From positions 558,001 through 622,000 of the forward strand of contig JALIRH010000122.1 in assembly GCA_023055505.1 (NCBI GenBank): a stretch of DNA of 64,000 nt. The letters run 5' to 3'. Shown here one piece after another: positions 32,940 to 46,277 of this stretch. The translations under genes and the position numbers were made by a program. The stretch is from Callipepla californica brunnescens (taxonomy: Eukaryota > Chordata > Aves > Galliformes > Odontophoridae). How positions within the stretch are numbered: the stretch's first letter is position 1; each line of letters begins with the position of its first letter. The notes under the pieces are model-generated. The model was not told the origin of the DNA. It searched no databases and saw only the letters and a list, made by a program, of their open reading frames with translations.

Positions 32940-35515
32940 AACCCTGCCCCTAATCCTCAACCTAAATTTACACAAAAACCTAACACTAACCCGAACCCTG
33001 TTCTTGTTACACTAACATTTACACCAACCCAAAACGAAACTCTCATCCTAACTCTAGTACTAAACCATTCCTTTCCCCTAAACCTGTACCAAACCCGAAC
33101 CTGAAAAATCCAAACACCAACCCAATTCCTATGATTTCACATCACCTTCACCCAAATTCAAACCCTAGGCCTAGCCCTTCTCTCACTTCAAACAAACCTG
33201 CTAAACCTAACCCTTACATTTGCCCTAGCCAGAACAAGAACCGTCTTCCTAGACCTAACCCTAACTTCAACCCTTAACCTAACCTAACCCTAACCCAATC
33301 AAGAGTCCCAGCCCTCTGACACTAACCCAAAACCCAATTGGAAACCTCATCCTACTCCTAACCTTAACCCTAACCCGAGGCCTAACACTCCAACTAACTC
33401 TACTCCTAACCCTAACACAAATGGAATCCTAAAACAAAACCTAATCCTAACCCTAAAACTAATCCTAACACCAGAACACAACCTCATCCTAGCCAGAAAT
33501 CTAAACAGAAATTGAAAACTATCCCGAACACTAACTCTCACCCTAACACCAACCCCAACTTTAAACCCAAGACTAAACCTAACACAAAGCATCAGATTAC
33601 CACAAGGCTCCCCTAACTCTAACCCCAACCCGAACACTAATTCTTACCCACATCCCAATCCAAACACAAACCCTTTTCCAATTCCAAACCCAAAAGAATC
33701 ACAAAATGAAACCCAAGGCCTACCATTTCAGCCTAAGGATCAAACTAGCCCTACCCCGAAACGAAACACTATAGCTAATCCTAACCCAAAACTTCAACCA
33801 AACACCAACCGTGAAAATTCACCTTACCCTAATCCCAAATAGAACGGGAACCCTACCCAAACCCTAAGCCCACTTCTTTCCCTATCACTAACCTGAAACC
33901 TAATTCTAAACAGAACCGTCTTCCTAATGGTAATCCAAAGCCTAATCCTACTCTGAACTTGACGCTCAAACTAACCCTACCCCTAACCCGGAACACCAAT
34001 CGAAACCTCTGCCTAAACCAAACACTAAACTTAAGCCTTACCCTAACACTAACACATACGCTAAAGCTAAACCTCACCCTACTCTCACCCTTACACACCA
34101 GCTAACCCTGCCTCAATCCCTACATACAGCTCGAATCCTAAACCTAAGCCTAACCCTAAACCTAAACTTCATGCTAACATCAGCACTCAACCTAATCCTA
34201 TCCCTAAATAGAATCATCAAATTGAGAAACACCTTCTCCCTAACCCTAATCCTAAATCGAATCCGAAACCTCAAAGAATCCCAAACCCTTTCCATAGCTC
34301 TAACCCAATGCTGAACCCTACCCTGACCCATATTCACTAGCCCTTACCATAAAACTAAATCAACACCACCCCTGACACTAAACCTAACACTAATTCTTAT
34401 CCTAACCCTAACCCAAACACTTACCCTAATCCGAACCAAAACCCAAACCCTAACCCGAGCACAAAGCCTTACCTTGCCCCTCATTCTATTCTGAACCCTA
34501 ACCGGAAACCTAACACTTACCCTAATACCAGCCCTTTCCCTAAACAGAGACCTATCCCTAGCAGAAGCGGAAACCTAGCAAAAACTCCTACTTTAACACC
34601 AACCCCAAGTTGATGCCCAAGCCTAAACCTGACACATAGCATCAGATTACCACAACCCTCACCTAACTCTAACCCCAACCCTGACACTAAGACTTACCCT
34701 AGCTATGTGATGGTCCTCCTACCCTATTCCAATTCCTAAACCCAACGCAAACACCACACCAAAAGCAATGCCTACCATTTTCCAAACCTGACACTTAAAG
34801 TCAACCTAAACCTTACTCTAACCGTATATCAAACCCTAACCATTAGCCTCATTGTAACTCTAAGTCTGCCTTCAATCGAAATCAGACCCTAAAACCAACC
34901 CCAACTCAAAGCCCAACCCTAAACCTAAAGCTAAGCATCAGATTACCGCAGATCTCACCTAACCTATCTCTAGTTCTAACCCCAAACTTAATCCAAACAC
35001 CAAACCAATTCCTAACCTAACACTAAGCCAGAACCCAACCCAAGGCCTACCCCTCCTCTCAGCCTAACACTCAAACTAACCTAGACCCGAAACCAACCCT
35101 AAATCAAATCCTAACCCTCCCCCTTACTCTATCCTGTACCCAACCAAGGTGTAACCCTTCCCTGATCCTAAAACTAAAGAGAGCTCTACCCCATACTCTA
35201 AACCTTCATCTACACCAAAACCTAACCCTAAACCTAACCCTAACCCTAAACCTAAACCTAACTCTAACCTTAATCCTAAACCTAAACCTTACCCTAACCC
35301 TAACCCTAATCCTAACCTTAACCCTAAGCCTTCTCTGAACCTCAAACTTAGGATAACCCTAGCCCTTGCACTAAACCTTCAGCTACACAAAAAACTAACC
35401 CTAACCTAAACCTAAAACAAACCCTAAACCTAACCCAAAGCATCAGATTACCGCAACCCTAACCTGACACTTACATTCAAACACATCCTTCCCCTTATTC
35501 GAAACAAAGTGAAAT
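32940..35515 (-). repeat. Degenerate telomere-like array, CCCTAA orientation
   Basis: CCCTAA variants fill about 2.6 kb from the satellite to the broken 3' end of the gammaretrovirus-like ERV. Recurrent phrases such as agcatcagattaccacaaccctcacc occur several times here (and in the arrays at 20.9 and 42.2 kb), so the arrays share higher-order blocks. Confidence 0.93.
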
Positions 35516-35749
35516 CCTAAATGGAATTCATAGGAAGAGTGAGTTCACCAATCTTCATCGTTACAATGAGCAATACATATACAGTATACATACAAAGCAT
35601 ACAATGAAATGACTGAGTTATTTCGTCTGTTAAAAAAAAATCACACACAGAAAAAAAAACAGTTTTACATTTTTCTTAGAGTGGTTTTCAGATTGTTGGA
35701 AGTCTTGGACACCTCCCACTGGGGTCCTGTGTCACAGATTGGTCCTTTC

Positions 35750-38700
35750 ACTCAGCTTGCATGGATCCATCCGCACTCAGCTGTCTGGATGGCTGTTTCT
35801 GTTGTTAATAAAACAAGAAAAGGTCCTTCCCAGCGGGGAGTTAGAGATGACTCTTTCCACGTTTTAATTAAAACCTTGTCTCCTGGACTGATTTGATGTA
35901 TTGCCCTATCTAGCGGAGGGTGTTGGACCACCAGGCCTTCCATTCTTCATTCATTCCTTCTCTTATTCATTTCAATTCAATATTCCTGGAGTCATTTTTC
36001 TTCTACCTTGGGATGTTCCGATGGGAGTTCTAAATCATATGGCATTCCATATCCCATTTCAAAAGGTGATATTCCAGTCTCTCTTCTTGGTTCTGTTCTT
36101 CAATTAAGTAGTGCCAGGGGCAAACACTTCATCCAAGACATCTTGGTTTCAATCATTCCTTTAGTAAGCCGCTTTGGAAGTTCCCCATTCAGCCTTTCTA
36201 CTTTTCCAGAGCTCTGTGGGTGCCATGGGGTGTGATATTCCCATTTGGTCCCCATTGGAGCTAAAGCCTCTTACGCTGCCTTTGATACAAAGTGAGGGTC
36301 TCTAGCTGAATCTGCAACTTCCATGTTCCCATATCTGGGGGTAATATGTTCGAACAATGTCTTGATTACTGTCTGGGCTGTTGCCCTAGCGGTGGGGTAG
36401 GCCTCCAGAAAATGTGTTCAATGGGCTACTGTTACTAATAAGTATTTCTATCTCCCAACCTTGGGGAGATCTGTGAAGTCTATCTGCATTTGAGCAAAAG
36501 GTCTGACAGCCCATTTTCTTCCTCCCTGTATTTTTTCCCTCAGTTGTTGTTTATTTCCTTTCCTACAAATCATACAATGATCTACAATTCCTTTGGCTAT
36601 GCTATAAATGCCTATACACATCTATTTAATTATGAATTGGTCCACCAAGGCCTGAACCCCACAATGAGTCTGCTAATGAAATTCTCCTCATATTCTCCAA
36701 GCTTTAGGGATTACCTCTCTTCCATCAGCTAATAACCATTTTCCCTCCTTTTCCTCAACCTCCATTTGTCGGAGCCTTTCTTTCTTGTCTAGGAAAGCTT
36801 TTGGCCTCATTTGTTTCTTTTCGAGGACTCTCAGCCTGGATTCCATTAGGATCAATAAGGCCGCTCTTTTCGCTTCTTCATCAGCCAAATTAGTTCCCCT
36901 TATTTCAGCCGACATCGCCCTCTGGTGCCTTTACGCGTACTACTGCGGTTTTCTTTGGTTCTCTTCTTGCCCTCAGAGTTTGTCTTATTAATGACTCGTG
37001 AATTAACCCTTTCCCGGGTGAGTTTACCAATCCTCTTTCCTCCCATCTTTTTCCCAAGGTATGGGCTACCCCATACGCATACCTAGAATCTGTAGAGATA
37101 GTCCCAATGTTTCCTTCCAACAGTTGAAGGGCTCTAAGGACTGCATATCATTTCACAGCCTGAGCTGACCATGTTCTGTCCAATGGTCCCGATTCAATTA
37201 CTGGAAATGTTTTCCCGTTTATTAGAGCATACCCTGATTTTCCTTTTCCTTCTACCACCTGGGAGGAGCCATCTACAAATAATTTTCCCCCTTCTAATAA
37301 CTTCTCCTCTTCTAAGTCCTCCCCTCTTTTAGCCTGATACTCTATACACTGAATGCAATCATGGCTTAAATCTTCATCTGGTTCCCCATAGAAAAATTGA
37401 GCAGGATTTTGCAAACTTGTAGTTTCTATTTCTAATTGAGGAGGATGGATTAGGATTCCTTCCTATTTCAATAGTCTAGAGTCTGTAATCCACTTCTCTG
37501 CTTTTTGTTGTAGTACTCCCTTTATGTCATGTGGAGTATACACTTGTAATTCACCCCCGAAAGTCATCTTCCCTGCTTCTTCTACTAACAGAGCTACAGC
37601 AACTATTGCTCGTAGACAGGTTCGTTAGTATCCCCACGGCTAACGGGATCCAAGAGTTTTGAAAAGTATCCTGCTGGCTTCTTCTTCCCGGCCCATTCCT
37701 GGGTCACTACTCCAAAAGCGATCCCTTCATCTGTATTTCCAAAAAGGTAAAATGGCCTTTTTAGATCAGGTAAGCTTAACGCTGGTGCATGAACAAGATC
37801 TACCTTGAAGTCTTCTAATCTTTGCTCATCCTCCTGGCTCCACTTTACTCAGCCATCTTGTACTAGTTTCTGCTATAAAAGCTTTACCTTACTGCTATCA
37901 TTCTCAATCCATTGTCGACGGCGTCCTAGCAGCCCTAACATCTGCCTCACCTGCCTCTTGCTTCTTGGGGCTTTTAACGATCAAATCCCATTTACCCGTT
38001 CTGGATCTAATGTCTTATTTCCCTTGCTTAACCAATGTCCCAAATATTTCACTTCCTCTTCTGTAAATTGTCATTTTGCCTTTGAAACTTTGAACCCCTT
38101 TGAACCAAAGAAATTCAATAGTTTAATGCTCTCCTGTCTAACCGTCTCCTCGCCTGTTCCAGCTAATAGTAAGTCATCTACATATTGCACTAAGGTTACC
38201 TGTGGGTTTAGTTCATCAGTTTTTAGTACTTGCTCAAGGGCTTGCCCAAACAAGTTAGGGGATTCTGTGAATCCCTGTGGGAGCACTGTCCCTCTGAGTT
38301 GTTGTTTTCTATGGGTGTTTGGATCTTCCCACTCGAAGACAAAGTAGTCTCTGCATTCTGCCGTCAGGGGGCAGGTCCAAAAAGCATCCTTGAAATCAAT
38401 TACACTATACTACTGAGATTCTGGGTTCAACTGACTGAGCAGGGTATAGGGGTTTGCCACTACTGGGAAGCGGGGAATTGTTCTCTCCTTAATTTCCCTT
38501 GAGTCGTGGACCAATCTGTATGTGCCATAAGGTTTTTTTTTACAGGGAGTATTCTAGGGAGACATACAGGGCTCTAATAGCCCTTTAGATATTAGTCTCT
38601 CCATTTCAGGTTGTAGCCCTGATTTACCTTCCTGTGAAATGGGATATTGTTTTATCCTAATTGGGATGCCCGGGTCCTTTAGAATCACTTCAAAGGGTTC

Positions 38701-39171
38701 TAAGTCTAACTTCCCTACTGATTCTGGACTATACCAAACTTCTGGGTTAATTCTAGCCTCATCTTCTATCATTAGAGTACGTTGCTGAACAGTTAATTCT
38801 CCATCTTTTACTTCCAAATTTATTCCTAGCTCCACAATTAAATCTCTCCCTAGCAAATTCTATTCTGCTTCAGGTACCAATAAAAAAGACTCAGTTCCAT
38901 AGGTGCTAGGTGATTCTATTTCTACCTGCTTTACAACAGGTACCATAAAAGGTTCCCCTTTTGCTCCAATTACTTGTAGCTCTTCCGAGGATAAAGAACA
39001 TCCTCCAGGTAAATATTGAACAGTCGATCTTTCTGCCCCAGACTCTACCAAAAATTCCATTTCCTGACGCTGAGAACTCAATTTCAATTTTATCAAGGGC
39101 TCTTTTTCTTTCCCGGGTCCCCAGCACGTAGAGCCCCTGACCCCCTCAGTCCTCCTGAAACATTTTCTCAT
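35750..39171 (-). pseudogene. pol: ERV-1 pol remnant
   Basis: Protease (39171-38860 plus NLLGRDLIVELG at about 38850), where the DTGA-type active site reads ESGA. Reverse transcriptase (38856-38071) with VLPQGFTESPNLF and the YVDD catalytic site (VQYVDDLLLAG). RNase H (37414-36690) with LFVDGSS, DSRYAYGVAHTLG and NLADEEAK. Integrase (about 36660-35752) with the acidic residues in MQIDFTD, ARDPHF and GKVERLNG, and the C-terminal GPF domain (RWEGPFLVLL). Gene order and motifs are those of gammaretrovirus-like elements. Stops in most segments. Confidence 0.88.
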
Positions 39172-39179
39172 CCTAGATT

Positions 39180-40609
39180 CTCTTTCTACAGTCTTTCTTC
39201 ATGTGTCCCTTTTTCTCACAGTAGAAGCATTCTACTGTCCTCAAATCTCTGGGTCTGTTCCGGTTGGGTTGAAGCATGTTGTCTGCCCGAGGAATATTCC
39301 CTCTTCTCCTTGCCTGGAACGCCCCCTTCTGTCCTTCTCTTACCGCGGCTATCAGACTTCCAGCTTGCCTCTTCTGAGTCTCCTCCTCTCTCCTTAACGT
39401 ATACTTTCTGAGCCTCTCTCAGCATTACGTCTAATCCTCTCTCCTGCCAGTCCTCCAGGAAATAGGAAACTATTTCCTTCCAATATCTGTCCAGGGCCTA
39501 GCTACAAACTGCGTTTTCAGGAGAGCTCGCCCCACGGGGTAGCAGGATCTAAGCCTGAATAGAACTGTACATTTCTGCATAGTCTCTCTAACCACTCAGT
39601 AGGAGTTTCATCTTTTTTCCGTTGCTTGCTAAAAGCCTTATTGATATTCTGTCCCCGAGGGACAGATTCTCTAATCCCTTGAATAATAACAACTCGCAAA
39701 TCTGCCATGTGAGTACCATGTTCCTGGCTCTGATTATCCCAATTGGGCCGCTGTAAGGGCCACTTTAGATCTGCTCCTGGGCCAGCCGGGTTTTGCTGAT
39801 CCCAGATTCACGTACCTGCCCTCCTGATCATATCCCTTTCTTCTGCTGTAAATAGTACGCCCAAAATTGCCTGTGTTTCATCCCAGGTATAAAGGCTGGG
39901 ACCTGAAGATTGATCTAGCCTCTCGGAGACCCCTCAAGGATCCTCCAGCAAATTCCCCATCTCCTTCTGAAATTCCCTTATGTATCTCCTGAGTTGAAGG
40001 GAACTGAAACATAGCCAGCTCCTGGCTTTGATCCTCCGCTAGCTACGGGTATTTCTCTTAAAGGGAGAATGTTTCTTCCTTGCCCCCTCTCCTGCCTAGC
40101 TTGCCTTCTAGTGATCCTTCTCCTAGGGAAGTCTAGGGGTTCACATTCAGGTTCGTCTCCCAAGTCAGATTCAGCTTGCTCCGGCGGAGCCGCTGGATTC
40201 TGTTCGGGGGAGCATAAGGCGGGGGGATAGTGTATAATGTCCTCCTCTGTTGTATTCCTTTTCTTAATTAGGGGGAACAGAAAGGTTCCAATATCGGATT
40301 CTACCCATCATTTGCATACTCACCATCTTCCAGATTAAAAGGCTGTTTTTCATTCACATAAGCATTTAGAGCCTGGCAGATCCGGTCCTCAAAGGACCCA
40401 AATACTGGCCAGAACAACTGATCTGCCCTTCTCTGCTTTCCTCCCCATACCTCCATACAATTATGTACCATCTTCACCTCACTCTTTCCTCGTCTAGAGG
40501 GAGAATCACCCCAATGTTTTAACATGAAACCTAGGGGGCTTTCTAGTGGTATGTCCGGTAGCTTTACCTGCGAGCTGTACCTAGACTTCGGAGCGACACG
40601 TCTCTGCAC
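39180..40609 (-). pseudogene. gag: ERV-1 gag remnant
   Basis: The start frame (40609-40301) resembles a gammaretroviral matrix (SPLGFMLKHWGD). A proline/arginine-rich middle follows (40163-39978). The capsid end (39708-39517) carries ETPTEWLERLCRNVQFYS. A single CCHC zinc knuckle (CFYCEKKGHMKKDC) lies near 39185-39235. Frame breaks separate the pieces. The first ATG lies about 78 bases beyond the primer-binding site side of the leader. Confidence 0.82.
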
Positions 40610-40686
40610 AGAAGCTACCCAGCCCAGGGGCCGTCCGAAGACGGGGTGCTCCCCTGGAGTGGGAATTCCACAGCAGAGTCGCCTGG

Positions 40687-40704
40687 ATCCGAGTCACGGC
40701 ACCA
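40687..40704 (-). promoter_or_regulatory. Primer-binding site of ERV-1, tRNA-His type
   Basis: Reverse complement of TGGTGCCGTGACTCGGAT; same sequence as at 9538-9555. Confidence 0.85.
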
Positions 40705-40707
40705 AAC

Positions 40708-41159
40708 TGTTAGAGGTGTGAAGAGAATGATACGCACCAACCGTTGCCAACAGTAAGGAATTTATTGAGCAAGCAAGAAATGAGCGGAACAGCGCTGGGC
40801 GGCCGGGAGTCTCCTCTGCACCAGAGGTGCTCAACAGGGCCCCCCATCCCCTCTTTTCATTGTCCCTTATCTCTGCATTCATGTCTTATCTTTCTCTTCC
40901 TGGGCTGCGCCGGCTGTTATCTGGGGGTTGTTCTCTGTCCCCTGGTGATCGAGATGATGAAGGCCGTAGTTTTCCTCAGCTCCGATCATGCGCGCTCAAG
41001 AGGAGATTTTCACTTCTTTTTCTTTTGCAGTTTCTCAGAAGGTCACTGCTATCTGTTGTTCATTGTCCAGGTGTTAGAACTAAGCGCTGTGGCTTCAACT
41101 TGCACAAACAACAAAGTTTTTAGACAAAACATCAATATATCTATTTTGAGACTTCTACA
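40708..41159 (-). mobile_element. 5' LTR of ERV-1 (arm B copy)
   Basis: Mirror of 9083-9534 with only scattered differences (for example gccgtagttttcc versus the arm A gactacg segment). It precedes gag-pol, so this is the complete context of the LTR. Confidence 0.85.
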
Positions 41160-41246
41160 AACTACATAGATCTCAGGAAAAAAAAAAAAAAAAAAAAAAA
41201 ACACTGACACATCTGTCTTGAGTTGGTTTGATTAACAAGTAGAGAA

Positions 41247-42620
41247 CTCATTTTTACCACAATCCTTACCCTAAGCCTCACACTCACCTTAAACCTAACC
41301 CTAACCCTGTACCTAGCCTGAACCCTAAGCAGAACCCTAAACCTATCCCTATTCCTATCCTCAACAGTAACCCAAACCCTAATCCTAACACTGACACTCA
41401 ACCTAGTTCTAATGCTGTATCTAACCTTAGAACCAAACCAAACCCTATCCCTAAGCCTAATCCTAAATCTCATTCTAACCCTTACCTATACACTATCCCT
41501 ATCCCCAAAACCCTTTCCCTATACCTAACCCTAACCACAATACTTACCTTAACCTAGCCCTAACACCAATCCCAGGCCTAACCCTAACACTAACCTGAAA
41601 CCTAATCCTATTCCTAACCTTAACCCTAACCAAAGGCCTAAGCCTAATGGGACCCTTACACTCAAACTGACCCTGCCCCTAACCCTAAACACAGATCGTA
41701 TCCTAAACCTAAACCTAAACCTAAAACTTCCCCTAATGCTAACGTGAACACCCAACCTAATCCTAGCTCTAAACACAATCATAAAACTGAGAAAAACTTT
41801 TTCCCTAACCCTAATCCTAAATCTAATCCGAAACCTAAAACAATCCCAAACCCTTTCCCTATCTCTAACCCTAACCCAGAATCTAAACCTAACCCTATTA
41901 CTAAACCCAACCTTACACCTAACCCTATTCCATAACCTAAACTTACCCTAACACTGTAAAACTAAATCTTACCCTAATCGTAACCCTAACCCTAAACATA
42001 ACCTTACCCTAGAACCAAAATAAACTTACCCGTAACCCTAACCCAAAACCTAACAGAACCCTAGCCCTAACCATAATCCTAACCCTAACTCAAACCCTAC
42101 ATCTAACACCAATCCTTACCCTAAACAGAACTCTAAGCATTTCCCAAATCCTAATTCTAACTCTACCCTAACCCTAACCCAAACTCAGACCCTACCACAA
42201 AACCCAAGTTTAAGCCCAACCCTAAACCTAACCAAAAGCATCAGATCACCACAACCCTCACCTAAATCTACCCCAAAACATGTTCCTAATATTAAACCAA
42301 ATCCTAATCCAAACACTAACCCTACAACTATTCCTAAACCTTTACTTAACACAAAGCCAAACCCGAGGCCTACCCCTTACCTCACCCTGACACTCAAACT
42401 AACCCTACCCCTAACCCTACATACAAATCGAATCCTAAATCTAACCCTAAACTTAACCCTAATGCTACTCCTAACATGAACAGTTCACCTACTTCTGTCC
42501 CTGACGCTAAGACTCACATTATCCCTAAACCGAAATCTACACCAAAACCTAACCCTAACCCTAACCCTAACCCTGACCCTGAACCTGACCCTGACCCTGA
42601 CCTAAACCCTAACCCTAACC
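41247..42620 (-). repeat. Degenerate telomere-like array, CCCTAA orientation (arm B)
   Basis: Mirror of 7612-8985. Frames such as the Asn-Pro/Asp-Pro run near 42550-42610 come from the hexamer repeat. Confidence 0.95.
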
Positions 42621-45600
42621 AGTTGCAAAAAAGGCCTGAATCCATACAGCCTTTTCACGGTGAAAATTTGGGAGAGAAAATCTGGATTATCATTCAGATC
42701 TCAGGTTTAAAGAAATCTAAAAACAAAACAAAGCATGCAGTTCCCAGATTCCCAGCAAAATTTTTCCCCATACTTTCACCACCACAGATTGAGAAGACCA
42801 TTTGCTGGACTTACACAGTGTCAGCAGGGTGAACCACATTTTGTCAGTGCACAACATTAATTACCACTTGCTCCACAGGCACAGGACAGACGGCCTCAAC
42901 AGTTAAGCACCCGGCCACTACAGGGATACACTTTCTGATTCACACTGCTGCAAAACGGCACCCATCTATTATGCAAGTACCTGTTGTAAACCGTAACACA
43001 GAAACTCTAGCAGCTATGGAAATCAGGAAAGAAATACTTCAAGAACTAATCAATACTTCTACTCAAAGTACGTACGAATATACTTGAAGTATACTTCAGC
43101 TTCCAGGACCACGACATCCCAAGGTCCTGGAACAGAAAAACAACTCCGAATTTAATTCCAGAACTGGATCAAGAAATTAAGTCAGTGAGATTAAGACATT
43201 CACCAGACAGCCACAGCTCATGAACCTCACCTTCATTTCCATACAACAGAATAATGCTATGTAAACTACATAGCATAACACGCCCTGCCCCCTTTCTTGC
43301 AATATCCTGAATATAAAATCCCTTTTCTTTTTCTTTTTTTTTCCATTATCCAAAATTTACATAGAAATACCTTCTTGATCATATTTAACGTGCACTCAAA
43401 AACAGCATCAAAGATCTGAGGTATTTCAGCAGCGATGTGCCCACCCAGCTTCTTTACAGCGACAGCCACAGCACCCAGTACTGCAGGCTCCCTAGCAGCT
43501 GGAACATTTCTCTGGTAGTCAGTGAGAGTGGCACCCAACAAGGGAGGAACAAAGTTTTCAGCAACCTAAATCAAGAGCAAGACATGGTTAGAGCAGTGCA
43601 GTTACCCAACAAAGCCTCACACAATTACACAGCAGTTCGGAAAGAAGCTAAAAATGAACTTACACGTCCACATGCTTCCCACACACTGTGTTCATCCAGC
43701 AGTGCTTGCCTGAGGGCTCTCTTACACCTTCCTGCTTCCCCTTAGGACTGCTCTCAGCTGACACTACCTGAAGCACTCAAAACACAGCTCAGGCCTACCC
43801 CTGTATGATCACAGCCTATCATCCTTCCTGCAGATACTGCAGTTCTGAAGCCAGTTCCTGTGAACAGAACGGTGTTAACTGCACTGCAGCAGAAGAGCAG
43901 AGTTCCTCCTGAATGTGTCGTATCAACTGTTTGTATGCCATATTTACTTACCATCTGAGGATCGTTGGACCTGCTCACCCAGCCAGAAATCAGTTCTAAA
44001 CTTTCCCTTTTTACAGTCCTCATCCTTCTAACCAAGGGCTGCTTGGTTTCCACTTCGCCTGAAAGGTAGCAAAGCTGCACTGAATCTGGGTTAAGATGCG
44101 TCAACAAACAGATTCCCTTCAACTCGTTCCAGAAGATTGAGAATGTTTCATTTTGATACCCAAATGACCAAGAAGGAAGATCTCTCGTTCATATTATGCA
44201 GATTAAAACCATTTTCCCATTACTTCAGCTCCATGGATCCAAGTTGCAATTTAGTATTCCAGTGCTACTGCTGACAGCACACTCTGCCAGCACAACTCAG
44301 AAACAATGCTGCAGCTTCTTTTTCAAGGAAGGGAATGTTCCTTCAGCTCTCAGGATCATGCTTACCTCTGGTTCTCGCTGCGTGATGACAAGAACCAACC
44401 TATACAGTGTTCTAAAGCACGCTCCTGATTTTGTCACAAACATAACTGTTCCAACTTGTCTTTACTACAAGGAGCCCAATTCTTACTTCATTTTCTCACG
44501 TCCAAGTCCGTGTAAGTCTCGTCAGTAGAACTTGCCCTAACTGAGTGCACAGCCACACAATCATAACAGTACATCCAAGGAAAACCTCACCAGACTGCAG
44601 CCAGGGAAACAAAGGCAGAACTGCTCCTGCTGGCATCAGAGATAACAGCTGTGAGAACACACTCTGAGCCAAGTGCCATCTCAATGGCTGTTGCTCGAGT
44701 AAAATGTCACCACTACAAGTCCTAGCAACTGCTTCCTATTTCTCTCGTTGTGTTTTATTTTTGTTTTAAGCACCTTCTGGCAATTAGAGCTGCAGAATCA
44801 AAAGAATGCATTAAGTTCTGAGAAGCTACGTCAAGGTGTATTGATTGCATGGGTAAGAAAGTCTGTCATAACACTGCTCCAATAACCGAGTCACTTCATT
44901 CCTCAAGGGATGCTACAGCAGCACATTCTACTTCGATATCATAGACCCAATTTTTTCCAGGTAACAGTGGTTAGGTAACTCGGGTAGCTCCTAATTCCTC
45001 CTCAGTGATTACCAGTCTAGTTGATGACAAATCTGAGGCGCCTTCACTGCAGTTACACTTCTGCAATGAAGCTTTTTCAGTAGTAGAATATCACCAAACC
45101 AAAACTCTGCCAACGTCCTAGGGTCTTTTCTTATCTAGAACGATTAAGTCAGAACTTACAACTGTGTCTCCACAAGACTGCTATTAGTCACCAGTCTCCG
45201 GTACCCTTCCTAAACTCACACTTGAAGAGCTTTCCTCCTTCCGGAATCAGAGTTTCTTTGAACAAAACATCTGGCTAACAAAAACAAGAACCTAAGCAAG
45301 CACATTTTCAGGCATTCTCTTGCCCAAACGCACACACAAAGAAACAACAAAAACCACCACCACCAACAGACACACAGTGAGATAAGCCCAGCAAATTCAC
45401 AACCTGATTACGTGCACTGCCCATCCCGCTGTTAGGAAGGACGTGGAATTTCTTACCGTCAGCCTCAAGAGCTGCAGAGATGTTTTCACTTGGGCACTTG
45501 GACACATTCAGCATATCTACATAAATTCTTCCCAGCTGAATCACAAAGGGGCAGCCAGCTGCTTTCCGTGCCCTTACGCTGCTTTTCAGAATGCTACCAA

Positions 45601-45878
45601 GCTGCGTAACAGCTTCAGGATCCTTCAGAACATCAACATTCTGTGGAAAAGAACTGAGCTAACTCCATTCAGTCAATGAAAACGCCATTTATCTTCTAAT
45701 ACAAAAACGGTCACTTTCACGTGTTTATCTTACACGCTGTGTAAAGGCATGTTCTGTCAAGTTCTTCAACTGGATTTAAACCAGTCTCAATTGTTTAGGT
45801 CTCCTTCAACACTTCTACTGCCAGATCAACCATTGCTTTATAAAAGTTCAGCACAGCCAAGTTCACTTCATTCCACAG

Positions 45879-45911
<33 letters not shown>

Positions 45912-46277
45912 TAATAACAACAAACATTCAGCAGTTTTACTTTAGTTGAATACACAAAATGTACCGTCTGACTTTTGTTGCCTGCTGAATTCTGCAGTCC
46001 CATACTGGATTAGGGAGCAGCATGTGTTTTTCTATCAGATGCTCCTGTACAGTCCGATCTGTCTGCGCCCTAACCACGTATCCTACTGCTCCATAGAACG
46101 GATGCGCCTGATTGAAAAACAAGAAGTCAAACAGAAAGTTAAGGAAGACTCACCAAAAATGTACAGCGTTCAGAACTAGAAGGTAGTAAAAGTTAAAAAT
46201 GGGTTTCCAATGACTAAATACCCACTTCCCAACCTCAGTTCACAAGATCCTTCTCCATCCTTTCCTTCCTTACTCCA

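Larger units (their letters stand above)
35516..41159 (-). mobile_element. Gammaretrovirus-like ERV, 3'-truncated (ERV-1)
   Basis: On the minus strand: 5' LTR (40708-41159), tRNA-His primer-binding site, gag, protease, RT, RNase H and integrase. Soon after the integrase C-terminal domain the element ends against telomere-like DNA; no env or 3' LTR is seen. Numerous stops and frameshifts. The LTR and the first 178 bp of leader lie in the inverted duplication; the rest is single-copy here. Confidence 0.9.

Noticed and set aside
35516..35750. 3' LTR for the gammaretrovirus-like element
   Set aside because: No sequence resembling 40708-41159 was found here; the element ends shortly after the integrase C-terminus.
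42476..42832. 118-codon frame with an Asn-Pro/Asp-Pro run
   Set aside because: Produced by CCCTAA-type hexamers and mirrored at 7400-7756; no independent support for a protein.
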